A program made the translations under genes and the position numbers. A stretch of 64,000 nucleotides of DNA from positions 124,001 through 188,000 of the forward strand of contig CAOSLI010000002.1 of assembly GCA_948524275.1 (NCBI GenBank). The letters run 5' to 3'. Of the stretch, positions 8,144 to 18,500 are shown piece by piece. Each line of letters starts with the position of its first letter. Position 1 is the first letter of the stretch. The notes under the pieces were generated by a model, which saw nothing but the letters and a program-made list of their open reading frames with translations, was not told the DNA's origin and made no database searches. Source of the stretch: an uncultured Clostridia bacterium (lineage in GTDB: Bacteria; Bacillota; Clostridia; TANB77; CAG-508).

Positions 8144-8216
8144 TTTCAACCAGAGGGACGGGCCTTTTGGTCGACCAAAAAGTACGTCCCTGTGGTCGAC
8201 CAAGGGGACAGGCCTT
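8144..8216. repeat. Palindromic intergenic repeat (GACCGTCCC/TTGGTTGA family)
   Basis: Contains CAACCAGAGGGACGGGCC, TTTTGGTCGACCAAAA, ACGTCCCTGTGGTCGACC and AAGGGGACAGGCC between the MMPL gene and the YhgE-like gene. Several short palindromes (GGTCGACC twice). Confidence 0.7.
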
Positions 8217-8225
8217 GGAGCTTAA

Positions 8226-10295
8226 TTAATCTTTTATTTTTCTCATTCCAGCGGTGGTCTTGCAAATTATTCTGTCAAATGCAAGTAGAAAGGCTGGTAA
8301 TACTGTAATTACGGTTATCATACTTATAATTGCCCCTCTTGACATTAATGTGCATAGTGAACCTATCATCTCAATTTTTGAATATGCACCTACGCCAAAT
8401 GTTGCTCCAAAGAAACATAGTCCACTTACTACTATTGAACTTACTGATGTGCCTAATGCTTCTGTTATCGCTTGACTTTTGTCTTTGCCTTCTTTTCTAA
8501 ATCCAATATACTTTGTAGTTATTAGTATTGCATAATCTATTGTTGCTCCTAATTGTATCGTTCCTATTACTATTGATGCAATAAATGGCAATATTGTATT
8601 TGTATAAGCTGGAATTCCCATATTTATAAATATTGCAAATTCTATAACAGCAAGTAGAATTACTGGCAAGCTAATTGATTTTAAAGTGATTATCATGATT
8701 ATAAATATTATTGCTATTGACACGCCATTTACGCTCTTAAAATCGTGGTCACTTATTTCGACTAAGTCTTTCATAAGTGGTCCTTCTCCTGCTAAAATTG
8801 CCTCGTCGTCATAGCTTTTTACTATATCATTTACTTTTGCGACCTGCTCATTTAACTCTGTTGTAGCCATTTCGTATTTTGAATTTACAATTATCATTTG
8901 GTATTTATCGCTTTCAAATATATCTTTTATTCTACTTGGCATAATTTCTATTGGCATTTCTCCTCTTGCTATTTTACTAAATGATAATGTCCATTCTATT
9001 CCGTCTATATCTTCTATCTTTTCTAACATCTCATTTACTTTATAATCTGGCATATCTTTATTTACCAATAAAAGTTCGGTTGATACTATTCCATATTTAT
9101 CTTTTAATTCGTTGTTTGCTGTAACACTGGATAGTGTAGTTGGAAGTGATTTATCCAAGTTATAATATACCTTGGTGTTGTTATATCCATAGATTGCAAA
9201 TGGTAAAATTACTAGGAATGTTACTATTATTGCTTTGTAATGTTTTATATTAAATTTAGTTAAGCCTTTAAACTTAGGCATTATCTCTTTATGTGATGTT
9301 TTTTCAATTGGTTTATCAAATACCAAAATCATTGCTGGCAATATTGTTACTACACATATTAGTCCGAATGCTACACCTTTTGCCATTACTAATCCTATAT
9401 CTTTTCCAAGTGTTAAGTTCATTGTGCATAATGCTAAGAAACCTGCTATTGTAGTTGTCGCACTACCTAAAACTGATACTAAGGTTTTTGCAATTGCCTT
9501 GCTCATTGCTTCATCGTTATTTTTGCAAGACTCCTTTTCTGCCTTATAACTATGATACAAAAATATTGCAAAATCCATTGTTACGCCTAATTGAAGTACT
9601 GCGCTTATTGCTTTTGTTATGTATGAAATTTCTCCAAAGAATATGTTTGTTCCCATATTATAAAGTACTGCAATTCCTATATTTAATAACAATATTATTG
9701 GAACTAAATATGAATCAAGTGCAAGCTCTAGTACCAACAAACAAAGTAGTACTGCTATGACTACATATATTGCAACTTCAGAGTCTGATAAATCTCTTGT
9801 ATCTAATATAGTAGCTGACATTCCACCAATCTTGCATCTCTCATCTGTCATTTTCCTAATGTCTTCTATTGTTTTTAATGTTTCATCAGATGATATTGCA
9901 TCTTTAAATGTTGCAAATATTATCGTATCTCCATTTTTATAAATCTTATCTTTTATTTCATCTGGTACCATTTCTGTTGGAATAGATGTTCCTAATACAT
10001 CTGATATACTTGCTACTTCGCCTATATTTCCTATCGTCCTAAGTTTTTCTTCTAATTTAATTATCTCTTTTGGTTTCATATTCTCTACTGTTATCATTGA
10101 ATATGCTCCCATTCCAAAGTCGTCTTTAAGAATATTCTCGCCTTGTATAGTCTCGATATTATCTGGCAAATATACTAGTATGTCGTAATTTACTTTAGTG
10201 GCTTTCATTCCTACTAATGCTGGAATTAACAAAAGCATTCCTATAATTAGGATTATCTTTTTGTTTTTAGTTACAAACTGTCCGAATTTTAACAT
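8226..10295 (-). CDS. MMPL/RND-family membrane exporter
   Basis: An inner-membrane exporter of the MMPL type, about 689 residues, with two repeated halves. Each half has one helix followed by a large external loop (about 40-180 and 370-510) and a bundle of five helices with family-like stretches (VLQLGVTMDFAIFLYHSY; TIQLGATIDYAILITTKY), whose Asp residues match the proton-relay position. The start is placed at 10295, which follows AGAAAGGATTGAAAA; an upstream ATG at 10325 lies inside an operator. The substrate is unknown, probably a lipid or hydrophobic compound. The promoter (10331-10359) and three palindromes link its control to the divergent TetR gene. Confidence 0.9.
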   Translation of the reverse strand: MLKFGQFVTKNKKIILIIGMLLLIPALVGMKATKVNYDILVYLPDNIETIQGENILKDDFGMGAYSMITVENMKPKEIIKLEEKLRTIGNIGEVASISDVLGTSIPTEMVPDEIKDKIYKNGDTIIFATFKDAISSDETLKTIEDIRKMTDERCKIGGMSATILDTRDLSDSEVAIYVVIAVLLCLLVLELALDSYLVPIILLLNIGIAVLYNMGTNIFFGEISYITKAISAVLQLGVTMDFAIFLYHSYKAEKESCKNNDEAMSKAIAKTLVSVLGSATTTIAGFLALCTMNLTLGKDIGLVMAKGVAFGLICVVTILPAMILVFDKPIEKTSHKEIMPKFKGLTKFNIKHYKAIIVTFLVILPFAIYGYNNTKVYYNLDKSLPTTLSSVTANNELKDKYGIVSTELLLVNKDMPDYKVNEMLEKIEDIDGIEWTLSFSKIARGEMPIEIMPSRIKDIFESDKYQMIIVNSKYEMATTELNEQVAKVNDIVKSYDDEAILAGEGPLMKDLVEISDHDFKSVNGVSIAIIFIIMIITLKSISLPVILLAVIEFAIFINMGIPAYTNTILPFIASIVIGTIQLGATIDYAILITTKYIGFRKEGKDKSQAITEALGTSVSSIVVSGLCFFGATFGVGAYSKIEMIGSLCTLMSRGAIISMITVITVLPAFLLAFDRIICKTTAGMRKIKD

Positions 10296-10311
10296 ATTTT
10301 TCAATCCTTTC

Positions 10312-10406
10312 TGACCATTGGTCATTTTGTATTATAATACTTTTATGACCAATAGTCAATATATTTTTATAATTTTATTGACCTTTAGTCATTTTTATGA
10401 CATAAT
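10312..10406. promoter_or_regulatory. Divergent promoters with three TetR-type operators
   Basis: Three copies of a TGACC-N3-(G/A)GTCA palindrome: TGACCATTGGTCA at 10312-10324 (perfect), TGACCAATAGTCA at 10346-10358, and TGACCTTTAGTCA at 10379-10391. The exporter promoter on the minus strand is TTGACT (10359-10354), 17 bases, TATAAT (10336-10331). The tetR promoter on the plus strand is TTGACC (10378-10383), 17 bases, CATAAT (10401-10406). The second and third palindromes overlap the -35 boxes and the first lies at the exporter's transcription start, so binding should repress both genes. Confidence 0.72.
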
Positions 10407-10439
10407 TATATATAGTTTAATAATAAAAGGATGAATGTT

Positions 10440-11126
10440 ATGAGTATAATTAATAATATTGGCAAGTTATCTCTTGCTAAAAAAGAAGCAGATTCAAAAT
10501 CTACTTCTTCTAAAATTATAAATAATGACGAAAAAACTAGAACCTATAAGGATAACAAAGAAGAAAGATTGCTAGATGAGGGCTTTAAACTTTTTACTAA
10601 AAAGGGTATTAAAGATACTTCTATTCAAGACATTGTTAATAATGCCAATGTCGCTAAGGGAACTTTTTATCTATATTTTAAAGATAAATATGAACTTCGT
10701 GATATTTTAATTATGAAAAAATCTCAGAAGCTTTTTAATGATGCTCTAGTAAAATTACAAAAGTCCAAAATAAGTGATTTTTGTGATAGAATTATTTTTA
10801 TTATTGATTATGTTATTGATGAGCTAACTAAAAATCCATTACTTTTACAGTTTATTGCAAAGGATTTAGGTTGGGGCGTTTTTAACAAGACCATTTTAAA
10901 TGTGTATTCTAAATATGAAGACGAAGAAAATGGTGTTTATAATATGTTTCTTAAAGGTGTCAAAGAAAACAATATCAATTTAGCAAATCCTGAAGTAACA
11001 CTATTTATGATATTGGAGCTTGTTAGCAGTACATGCTTTACATCTATCCTATATAAAGAGCCTCTTCCAATTAAGGAGTACAAACCTTTTTTGTATGAGG
11101 AGATTAGAAAGTTAATTAAGGGCTAA
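10440..11126 (+). CDS. TetR-family transcriptional regulator
   Basis: About 228 residues. After a Ser/Lys-rich N-terminal extension of about 45 residues comes the TetR DNA-binding domain (ERLLDEGFKLFTKKGI, then DTSIQDIVNNANVAKGTF, then YLYFKDKYELRD) and an all-helical ligand-binding region. The start at 10440 is preferred over 10431 because AAAAGG lies eight bases before it and would touch the first ATG. It faces the MMPL exporter, and the palindromes between them are its likely targets; autorepression and repression of the exporter operon are inferred. The inducer is unknown. Confidence 0.88.
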   Translation: MSIINNIGKLSLAKKEADSKSTSSKIINNDEKTRTYKDNKEERLLDEGFKLFTKKGIKDTSIQDIVNNANVAKGTFYLYFKDKYELRDILIMKKSQKLFNDALVKLQKSKISDFCDRIIFIIDYVIDELTKNPLLLQFIAKDLGWGVFNKTILNVYSKYEDEENGVYNMFLKGVKENNINLANPEVTLFMILELVSSTCFTSILYKEPLPIKEYKPFLYEEIRKLIKG

Positions 11127-11144
11127 AAATTAGTTCATACATAT

Positions 11145-11177
11145 AAATAACGACATCTTCTTGACTGTCGTTATTTG
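11145..11177. terminator. Bidirectional terminator between tetR and the Rpn remnant
   Basis: AAATAACGACA (11145-11155) pairs with TGTCGTTATTT (11166-11176); the flanks are AT-rich on both sides. It ends the plus-strand tetR transcript and lies just past the stop of the minus-strand pseudogene. Confidence 0.7.
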
Positions 11178-11183
11178 TTACAT

Positions 11184-11758
11184 TTATAGATTTTCTATCT
11201 CTTCTTTTGTTAGTTCTGTAATTTCCATAATCGAGTCAATAGACATACCTTTACTTTTCATCTTTCTAGCTATCTCTGTTGCTTTATTTCTCTCGCCTTC
11301 TTTTCTTCCATATTCTAAAGTACTTCTTTTTCCACTTTCTTCTTCCCAGGCCCATCTTTCATAAATCTCTGCTTTTATTCTTAACTTATCATCTTCACTT
11401 AACTCTTTTAACACATCATTTGTTTCTTCAAGCTCTTTATTTGTTTCCATAATTGTTTTCATCTCCTTTTGATTTGGATTACTTATGAAAAGCAACCATT
11501 GTGCTAAATTATTTGTAGAATCTTTCTTGTACTCTTCAATCGCTTTTTTCATATTGATTATATGATACTCAATTAAGCTTGTCAACAGTTTTTCGTTGTT
11601 TTTGTCTTCTCTAAGATGCCATATTGTGTGCATTTCACCCATTCCTTTTATCTCGTCTGTTCAAAATCAGCTAGCAATATTGAGATGGTCTTTTTTATAT
11701 CTGAGTACTTTTCTCCTCTCACTATCTGCTTTGATATTATTTCTGATATATCATAGAT
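11184..11758 (-). pseudogene. Remnant of an Rpn/PD-(D/E)XK nuclease family transposase-like gene
   Basis: The C-terminal frame from 11642 (IWHLRED...ARKMKSKGMSIDSIMEITELTKEEIENL) is the tail typical of Rpn-family (PDDEXK) proteins. In a second frame the bases just upstream encode ISKQIVRGEKYSDIKK and ISILLADFEQ, which belongs directly before it. A one-base shift near 11655-11660 separates the two, and an in-frame stop ends the readable upstream part at 11758. The N-terminal catalytic core is gone. It lies between rpoC's terminator and tetR. Rpn proteins act in RecA-independent recombination; this copy should be inactive. Confidence 0.75.
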
Positions 11759-11781
11759 TTACAAAAATTCAATGATTTTTT

Positions 11782-11831
11782 GTTAAAAATACACCTAAAC
11801 ATTAGATTTTATCTAATATTTAAGGTGTATT
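11782..11831 (-). terminator. Intrinsic terminator after rpoC
   Basis: Long stem on the minus strand: AATACACCT with AGGTGTATT, plus an inner ATTAGAT / ATCTAAT, followed by TTTTTAAC. It ends the rpoBC transcript. Confidence 0.85.
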
Positions 11832-11889
11832 CTCTTAATTGCATTTATATTTTATTGGACTTACTTTTATTATTTTTATGTCTATGTCT

Positions 11890-14800
11890 TTATGCTTGTT
11901 CTTCGCTTTGTAATCTTGGTGCTTCTGATTCACCTTCTACCTCTTCAGTACTTATATGTGTGTCTTGATATCTTTGCATTCCTGTTCCTGCTGGGATTAA
12001 CTTACCGATGATAACATTTTCTTTTAATCCTATTAGGTTATCTACTTTACCTTTTATTGCAGCTTCTGTAAGTACTTTTGTAGTTTCTTGGAATGATGCT
12101 GCTGATAAGAAGCTTTCTGTTGCTAGAGATGCTTTTGTGATTCCTAGTAAAATTCTCTTTCCTGATGCTGGTCTCAAACCTTGTTCTTCTAAGTCTTCGT
12201 TAATTACTTCAAGCTCATTCATATCAATTAAAGAACCTGGTAATAACTTGCTGTCTCCTGAGTCTTCTATTCTTACTCTCTTAAGCATTTGTCTAGCTAT
12301 AACTTCAATATGCTTGTCATTGATATCAACACCTTGGTTCCTATATACCTTTTGGATTTCTTGAACTAGATATTCATGAACTCCGTCTGGTCCCTTAATT
12401 GCTAATATTTCGTTAGGGTTAATAGAACCTTCAGTAATTGGATCACCTATTTCAATTTCCTGTCCATCTGTTACACATAATTTTGAACCAAATGGTATTG
12501 AATATGTCTTACTATTATCTTTTGAAGTTACTGTTACTTGTTTCTTCTTCTTTTCTTCTGTAATCTTGACTTTACCAGCGATCTCAGTAATTATTGCTAA
12601 TCCCTTTGGTTTACGAGCTTCGAAAAGCTCCTCAACTCTAGGAAGACCTTGTGTAATATCGGCAACACCAGCAACACCACCAGAGTGAATTGTTCTCATT
12701 GTAAGCTGTGTACCTGGCTCACCTATTGATTGTGCTGCTATTGTTCCTATTGATTCGCCAATGTTAATCTTCTCTCTTGTTGCCATACTCATACCATAAC
12801 ATTTTTGACATACACCATGTTGTGATTTACAGTTAAGTGGTGAGCGTACTTTAACTTTTTCTATTCCTGACTCTACCATCTTCTTAGCTACCTTTTCGCT
12901 AATCATATGATCTGTATCACATAAGATTTCACCTGTTTTTAAATCTTTAATATCCTCTAATGGATATCTTCCTATTAGTCTTTCTTCTAATCCCTCAATT
13001 ACTTGATTTCCATCTTTTATTGCGTATACTTCTAATCCTTCTGTTGTTCCACAGTCTTCTTCTCTTACAATTATATCTTGTGATACATCAACTAGTCTTC
13101 TTGTTAAATATCCAGAGTCTGCTGTTCTTAGAGCTGTATCAGATAGACCTTTACGAGCTCCATGGGCAGATATGAAATATTCTAACGCGTCAAGACCTTC
13201 ACGGAATGATGACTTAATTGGTATCTCAACCGTCTTACCTGTTGTACTAGCCATAAGTCCACGCATACCTGCAATTTGTCTTAACTGGCTTATGTTACCA
13301 CGGGCACCTGATTTTGACATCATGTATAATGGGTTTAGATCATCAAAGTTATTTTGCATTGCGTCTGCTACTTTATCAGTAGTTTCTTCCCATATCTTAA
13401 TTACACTATTGTAACGTTCATTATCTGTTATGAAACCTGAGTTGTATTGCTCTGTAACATTTTCAACTGCAGCCACACCATCTGCTAATAATTGCTTTTT
13501 AGCTTCTGGTAACTTAACATCATCAACAGATACTGTCATTCCAGATAGCGTACAATATCTGTAACCTGTTGCTTTAATGTAGTCAAGTAGTTCTGCTGTT
13601 CTATCTAGTCCATGTACTTCTATACATCTACCAATTATTTGCTTTAATTGTTTCTTAGCAATTGTGAAACATATTTCTAATTCAAATTTATTCTTTGGAT
13701 CAGATCTGTCAACAAATCCTAAATCTTGTGGTATTCCCTTGTTGTAAATGATTCTTCCAACTGTTGTGTTTATAATTCCATGATCAATTTCATTTCCTTC
13801 TTCATCATATTCAGCAATTCTAACATGAATTTTGGCATGTACTCCTACTTCATTATTAGCATATGCCATTTCTGCTTCTTCAATTGATGAGAAGTATTTC
13901 CCTGCACCTTTTGTTCCCTTTATATGGGTGTCTTCTTCAGTATCTTTTTCATCTGCATCAACATCCATTGTTAAATAATATGCACCTAAAATCATATCTT
14001 GTGATGGTTCTGTAATTGGTGCACCATCTGTAGGTTTTAAAAGGTTGTTTGTAGCAAGCATTAAGTATCTTGCTTCTGCTTGTGCTTCTGGAGATAATGG
14101 TAAGTGAATAGCCATTTGGTCTCCATCGAAGTCAGCGTTAAATGCTGTACATACTAATGGGTGTAGCTTTATTGCTCTACCTTCTACTAGTACTGGTTCA
14201 AATGCTTGTATACCAAGTCTATGAAGTGTTGGAGCACGGTTAAGCATAACTGGGTGATCTTTTATAACTACTTCTAGCACTTCCCATATTGCTGGGTCAA
14301 GTCTTTCTACCATTCTCTTAGCATTTTTAATATTGTGTGCTAAACCTCTTTGTACTAATTCTTTCATAACAAATGGTTTAAATAACTCAACAGCCATCTC
14401 TTTTGGCACACCACATTGATATATTTTAAGTTCTGGTCCTACTACGATAACTGAACGCCCTGAATAGTCAACACGCTTTCCTAGTAAGTTTTGACGGAAT
14501 CTTCCTTGCTTTCCTTTTAGCATATCTGATAATGATTTAAGTGGTCTTCCACCAGCACCTGTAACTGGTCTTCCACGCCTTCCATTATCAATTAATGCGT
14601 CAACCGATTCTTGTAACATTCTCTTTTCATTTCTTACAATTATCTCTGGTGCTCCTAATTCAAGAAGTCTTTTTAATCTGTTATTTCTGTTTATAACTCT
14701 TCTATAAAGGTCATTAAGGTCAGTTGTAGCAAATCTTCCACCATCTAATTGTACCATTGGTCTTATATCAGGTGGTATTACTGGTATAACATTCATTACC

Positions 14801-15480
14801 ATCCATTCTGGTCTATTTCCAGATGTCTTAAATGCTTCTACTGTATCTAACCTTTTTATTAGTTTTGCCTTTTTTTGCTCACTAGCTTTTTCTAACTCTT
14901 TATTAAGTTTTTCTGTAAGTTTATCAACATCTATTTCTTCTAATAACTTTCTGATTGCTTCTGCTCCCATTTCTGCTTTAAAGGAACCTTCTCCATATTT
15001 TTCTACTGCTTCATGGTATTCTTTTTCATTAAGTATCTGGTATTTCGAAAGACCACTTGTTCCCTTGTCTGTAACAATATATGAAGCAAAATATATTACC
15101 TTCTCTATAGCCTTTGGAGAGACGTCAAGCATTAAAGCTATCCTGTTTGGAATGCCTTTAAAATACCAAATGTGTGCTACTGGTGCTGCTAGTTCAATAT
15201 GTCCCATTCTTTCACGTCTTACTTTAGATTTAGTAACTTCTACACCGCATCTATCGCAAACTACACCTTTATATCTTATTCTCTTATATTTTCCACAATG
15301 GCATTCCCAGTCTTTTATTGGTCCAAATATTCTTTCACAGAATAGACCATCTTTTTCTGGTTTTAGTGTTCTATAGTTAATGGTTTCTGGCTTTTTTACT
15401 TCTCCTCTTGACCATTCTCTTATTCTTTCGTCAGAAGCTAAACCTATTTGAATTTTGCTTAAATATTCTAATTCGTCCAC
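11890..15480 (-). CDS. rpoC: DNA-directed RNA polymerase subunit beta'
   Basis: Catalytic subunit of RNA polymerase, 1196 residues, a normal clostridial length. Visible landmarks are the N-terminal zinc ribbon (CHCGKYKRIRYKGVVCDRCG, about 60-80), the active-site motif NADFDGDQM, the bridge-helix/trigger-loop region (GARGNISQLRQIAGMRGLM), and the second zinc site (DCGTTEG ... CKSQHGVCQKC). Translation begins at a GTG at 15480 after AGGGGGC. It follows rpoB with a 115-base gap that contains a large hairpin. It is co-transcribed with rpoB and ends at 11782-11831. Confidence 0.98.
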   Translation of the reverse strand: MDELEYLSKIQIGLASDERIREWSRGEVKKPETINYRTLKPEKDGLFCERIFGPIKDWECHCGKYKRIRYKGVVCDRCGVEVTKSKVRRERMGHIELAAPVAHIWYFKGIPNRIALMLDVSPKAIEKVIYFASYIVTDKGTSGLSKYQILNEKEYHEAVEKYGEGSFKAEMGAEAIRKLLEEIDVDKLTEKLNKELEKASEQKKAKLIKRLDTVEAFKTSGNRPEWMVMNVIPVIPPDIRPMVQLDGGRFATTDLNDLYRRVINRNNRLKRLLELGAPEIIVRNEKRMLQESVDALIDNGRRGRPVTGAGGRPLKSLSDMLKGKQGRFRQNLLGKRVDYSGRSVIVVGPELKIYQCGVPKEMAVELFKPFVMKELVQRGLAHNIKNAKRMVERLDPAIWEVLEVVIKDHPVMLNRAPTLHRLGIQAFEPVLVEGRAIKLHPLVCTAFNADFDGDQMAIHLPLSPEAQAEARYLMLATNNLLKPTDGAPITEPSQDMILGAYYLTMDVDADEKDTEEDTHIKGTKGAGKYFSSIEEAEMAYANNEVGVHAKIHVRIAEYDEEGNEIDHGIINTTVGRIIYNKGIPQDLGFVDRSDPKNKFELEICFTIAKKQLKQIIGRCIEVHGLDRTAELLDYIKATGYRYCTLSGMTVSVDDVKLPEAKKQLLADGVAAVENVTEQYNSGFITDNERYNSVIKIWEETTDKVADAMQNNFDDLNPLYMMSKSGARGNISQLRQIAGMRGLMASTTGKTVEIPIKSSFREGLDALEYFISAHGARKGLSDTALRTADSGYLTRRLVDVSQDIIVREEDCGTTEGLEVYAIKDGNQVIEGLEERLIGRYPLEDIKDLKTGEILCDTDHMISEKVAKKMVESGIEKVKVRSPLNCKSQHGVCQKCYGMSMATREKINIGESIGTIAAQSIGEPGTQLTMRTIHSGGVAGVADITQGLPRVEELFEARKPKGLAIITEIAGKVKITEEKKKKQVTVTSKDNSKTYSIPFGSKLCVTDGQEIEIGDPITEGSINPNEILAIKGPDGVHEYLVQEIQKVYRNQGVDINDKHIEVIARQMLKRVRIEDSGDSKLLPGSLIDMNELEVINEDLEEQGLRPASGKRILLGITKASLATESFLSAASFQETTKVLTEAAIKGKVDNLIGLKENVIIGKLIPAGTGMQRYQDTHISTEEVEGESEAPRLQSEEQA

Positions 15481-15509
15481 TATTTATAAGCCCCCTATTT
15501 TTATTTTTT

Positions 15510-15582
15510 GTTTCTAAAATCTTAAGAAACACTATTCACAGCTGCTCAATTCAAGTTGTAGCATTTCTAAGATTTTAGAAAC
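15510..15582 (-). other. Large inverted repeat between rpoB and rpoC
   Basis: Arms of about 19 bases: 15510-15529 (GTTTCTAAAATCTTAAGAAA) and 15564-15582 (TTTCTAAGATTTTAGAAAC), differing by one bulged base, with a loop of about 34 bases. No T-run follows on the minus strand, so it is unlikely to be a simple terminator. RNase III-type processing of the rpoBC message or an effect on rpoC translation is possible (inference). Confidence 0.6.
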
Positions 15583-15595
15583 TATTCAATTATTC

Positions 15596-18500
15596 TTACT
15601 CATCTAAGTCACTATTATATTTATCTGCTTCATAATCATCTAGTAACTCTTCTTCGCTTTCCATTAAATCGCTGTCATCTACTTCATCTGAAATATCATC
15701 AAATGTTTCACCCTCATCTTCAAATTCCTCATCTTCAAAGCTCTCTGAGTATCCGTCTTCTTTTAGTTCATTCTCGTCTACTACAGTTTCTTCTTGAAGT
15801 TTTGTATCACTTATTGAATTAAAGTCTACTCCATCTTCGATATTCTCTTTAAGTTCAATTTCTTTGTCTTTATCTGTGTATAGTTTTAAGTCTAAACCTA
15901 ATGATTGTAATTCTTTTATAAGAACCTTAAATCCTTCTGGTACACCTGGTTTTGGTATATTTTCACCCTTAACTATTGCTTCATAAGTCTTAACACGTCC
16001 TACAATATCATCTGATTTTGTAGTAATCATTTCTTGAAGTGTGTATGCTGCACCGTATGCTTCTAGTGCCCATACTTCCATCTCTCCAAATCTTTGTCCA
16101 CCAAATTGTGCTTTACCTCCAAGTGGTTGTTGTGTAACTAAAGAGTATGGTCCAGTTGAACGCGCATGGATTTTGTCGTCTACTAAGTGGTGAAGTTTTA
16201 GCATATACATAACACCAACTGTTACTGGGTGATCAAATGCATCTCCTGTTCTTCCATCATAAAGCACAGTTTTTCCATCTTTGCTTAAATTTGCCTTTTC
16301 AAGTAATTCTTGAATTTCGTAGTCTTTTGCACCATCAAATACTGGTGTTTCAACTTTCCATCCTAAAGCTCTTGCTGCCATACCTAAATGTACTTCAAGT
16401 ACCTGACCTAGGTTCATACGAGATGGAAGACCCATTGGGTTAAGTACTATATCTACTGGTGTTCCATCTGGTAAGAATGGCATATCTTCTTCTGGTAATA
16501 TTCTTGATATAACACCTTTATTTCCGTGACGTCCTGACATTTTATCTCCGACAGATATCTTTCTCTTTGTTGCAATATAAACCCTAATTACTTGGTTAAC
16601 TCCAGGACCTAATTCGTCTGAATTTTCTCTAGTAAATATCTTAACATCAACTACTGTTCCTGTTTCTCCATGTGGTACTTTAAGTGATGTGTCTCTAACT
16701 TCACGAGATTTTTCACCAAATATAGCTCTTAAAAGTCTTTCTTCTGCTGTAAGCTCTGTTTCACCTTTTGGTGTAACTTTACCTACTAATATATCTCCTG
16801 GTACTACTTCAGCACCAATACGAATTATACCATCTTCGTCTAAGTCTTTTAGAACATCTTCTCCAACATTTGGTATGTCTCTAGTGATTTCTTCTGGACC
16901 AAGTTTTGTATCACGACATTCGCAGTTATATTCTTCAATGTGAATTGATGTATATATATCTTCTTTTACTAATCTTTCACTAATAAGTACAGCGTCCTCA
17001 AAGTTGTAACCTTCCCATGTTGAGAATGCTATTAAGGCATTTCTTCCTAACGCCATTTCTCCATTTTCTGTAGCTGGTCCATCAGCGATTGTTTCACCCT
17101 TCTTAACTTTTTCTCCAACACTTACTATTGGTCTTTGGTTAATACAGGTTCCACCGTTAGTTCTTTTGAATTTTAGTAGTCTATATGATGTAGTCTCATT
17201 TTTCTTATCTTTAATTACAATTTCATCACCAGTAACTTTTTCTACAATTCCATCTTCTTTAGCAACAACTGTAATTCCAGAGTCCTTAGCTGCTCTATAT
17301 TCCATACCTGTTCCAACAATCGGTGCCTCTGGTTTTAATAGTGGAACTGCTTGTCTTTGCATGTTTGATCCCATTAGTGAACGCTTAACATCATCATGCT
17401 CTAAGAATGGTATCATTGCTGCCGCAACTGATACAAGTTCTTTTGGTGAAATTTCTATGTAGTCAACTTCGTCTGCTGGTACTTCTTTGAATTCAGTAAC
17501 TTGTCTTACTTTTATTCTTTTATTTATTAGCTTTCCTTTTTCATCAACTGGTTCTGTTGCTTGGCATATTGTGTATTTGTCCTCTTCAGTTGCTGATAAA
17601 TAGTCAACCTGATCTGTTAATGTACAAGTGGCTTTGTCAATCTTTCTATATGGTGATTCTATGAATCCATATTCATTAATTCTTGCAAAAGAACAAAGTG
17701 CTGAGATAAGTCCTATGTTTGGTCCTTCCGGAGATTCTACTGGACATAGTCTTCCATAGTGAGTATAGTGAATATCTCTAACTTCGAAACCAGCTCTTTC
17801 TCTTGTTAAACCACCAGGTCCTAATGCTGATATTCTTCTTTTATGTGTAAGCTCAGATAGTGGGTTTGTTTGATCCATGAATTGTGATAATTGTGAGCTT
17901 CCAAAGAATTCTCTAATTGCTGATGATATAGGTTTTGTATTAATTAGTGCTTGTGGTGTAATTGAATCTAAGTCTTGAATTGTCATTCTTTCACGAACAA
18001 CTCTTTCTAATCTTGCTAGTCCTATTCTAAATTGATTTTGTAAAAGTTCTCCAACACATCTAATACGTCTGTTTCCTAGATGGTCAATATCATCTATTTT
18101 TCCTAAACCATGATATAGATTTAGTAAATAGCTTATTGACGCTATAATATCTTCGTTAGTAAGTGACTTTGGTATTAACTCATCTTTTTTCTTAGCTATT
18201 TCATCATGTAAATTCTTTTTGTCTGTTTTTTCTAAGATATCTTTTAATACTTCATAGTTTACTAGTTCCTTAATCTTTAAGTCACTAATGTCAATGTCAA
18301 CAAATTTAGTAATATCAACTGTTCCGTTTCCTATAACAGTAATTTTACTATCTCCACATTTTACTTCTACTTTGTTAATTCCTGAATTTTGAATATTCCA
18401 TGCAGTTTCTAGTGTAATCTTTTGGTCTTTTTCTACAAAAATCTCACCTGTTTCTGGGTCAGATATTGTTTCTGCTGCAACAGTTCCTTCAATTCTTTCT

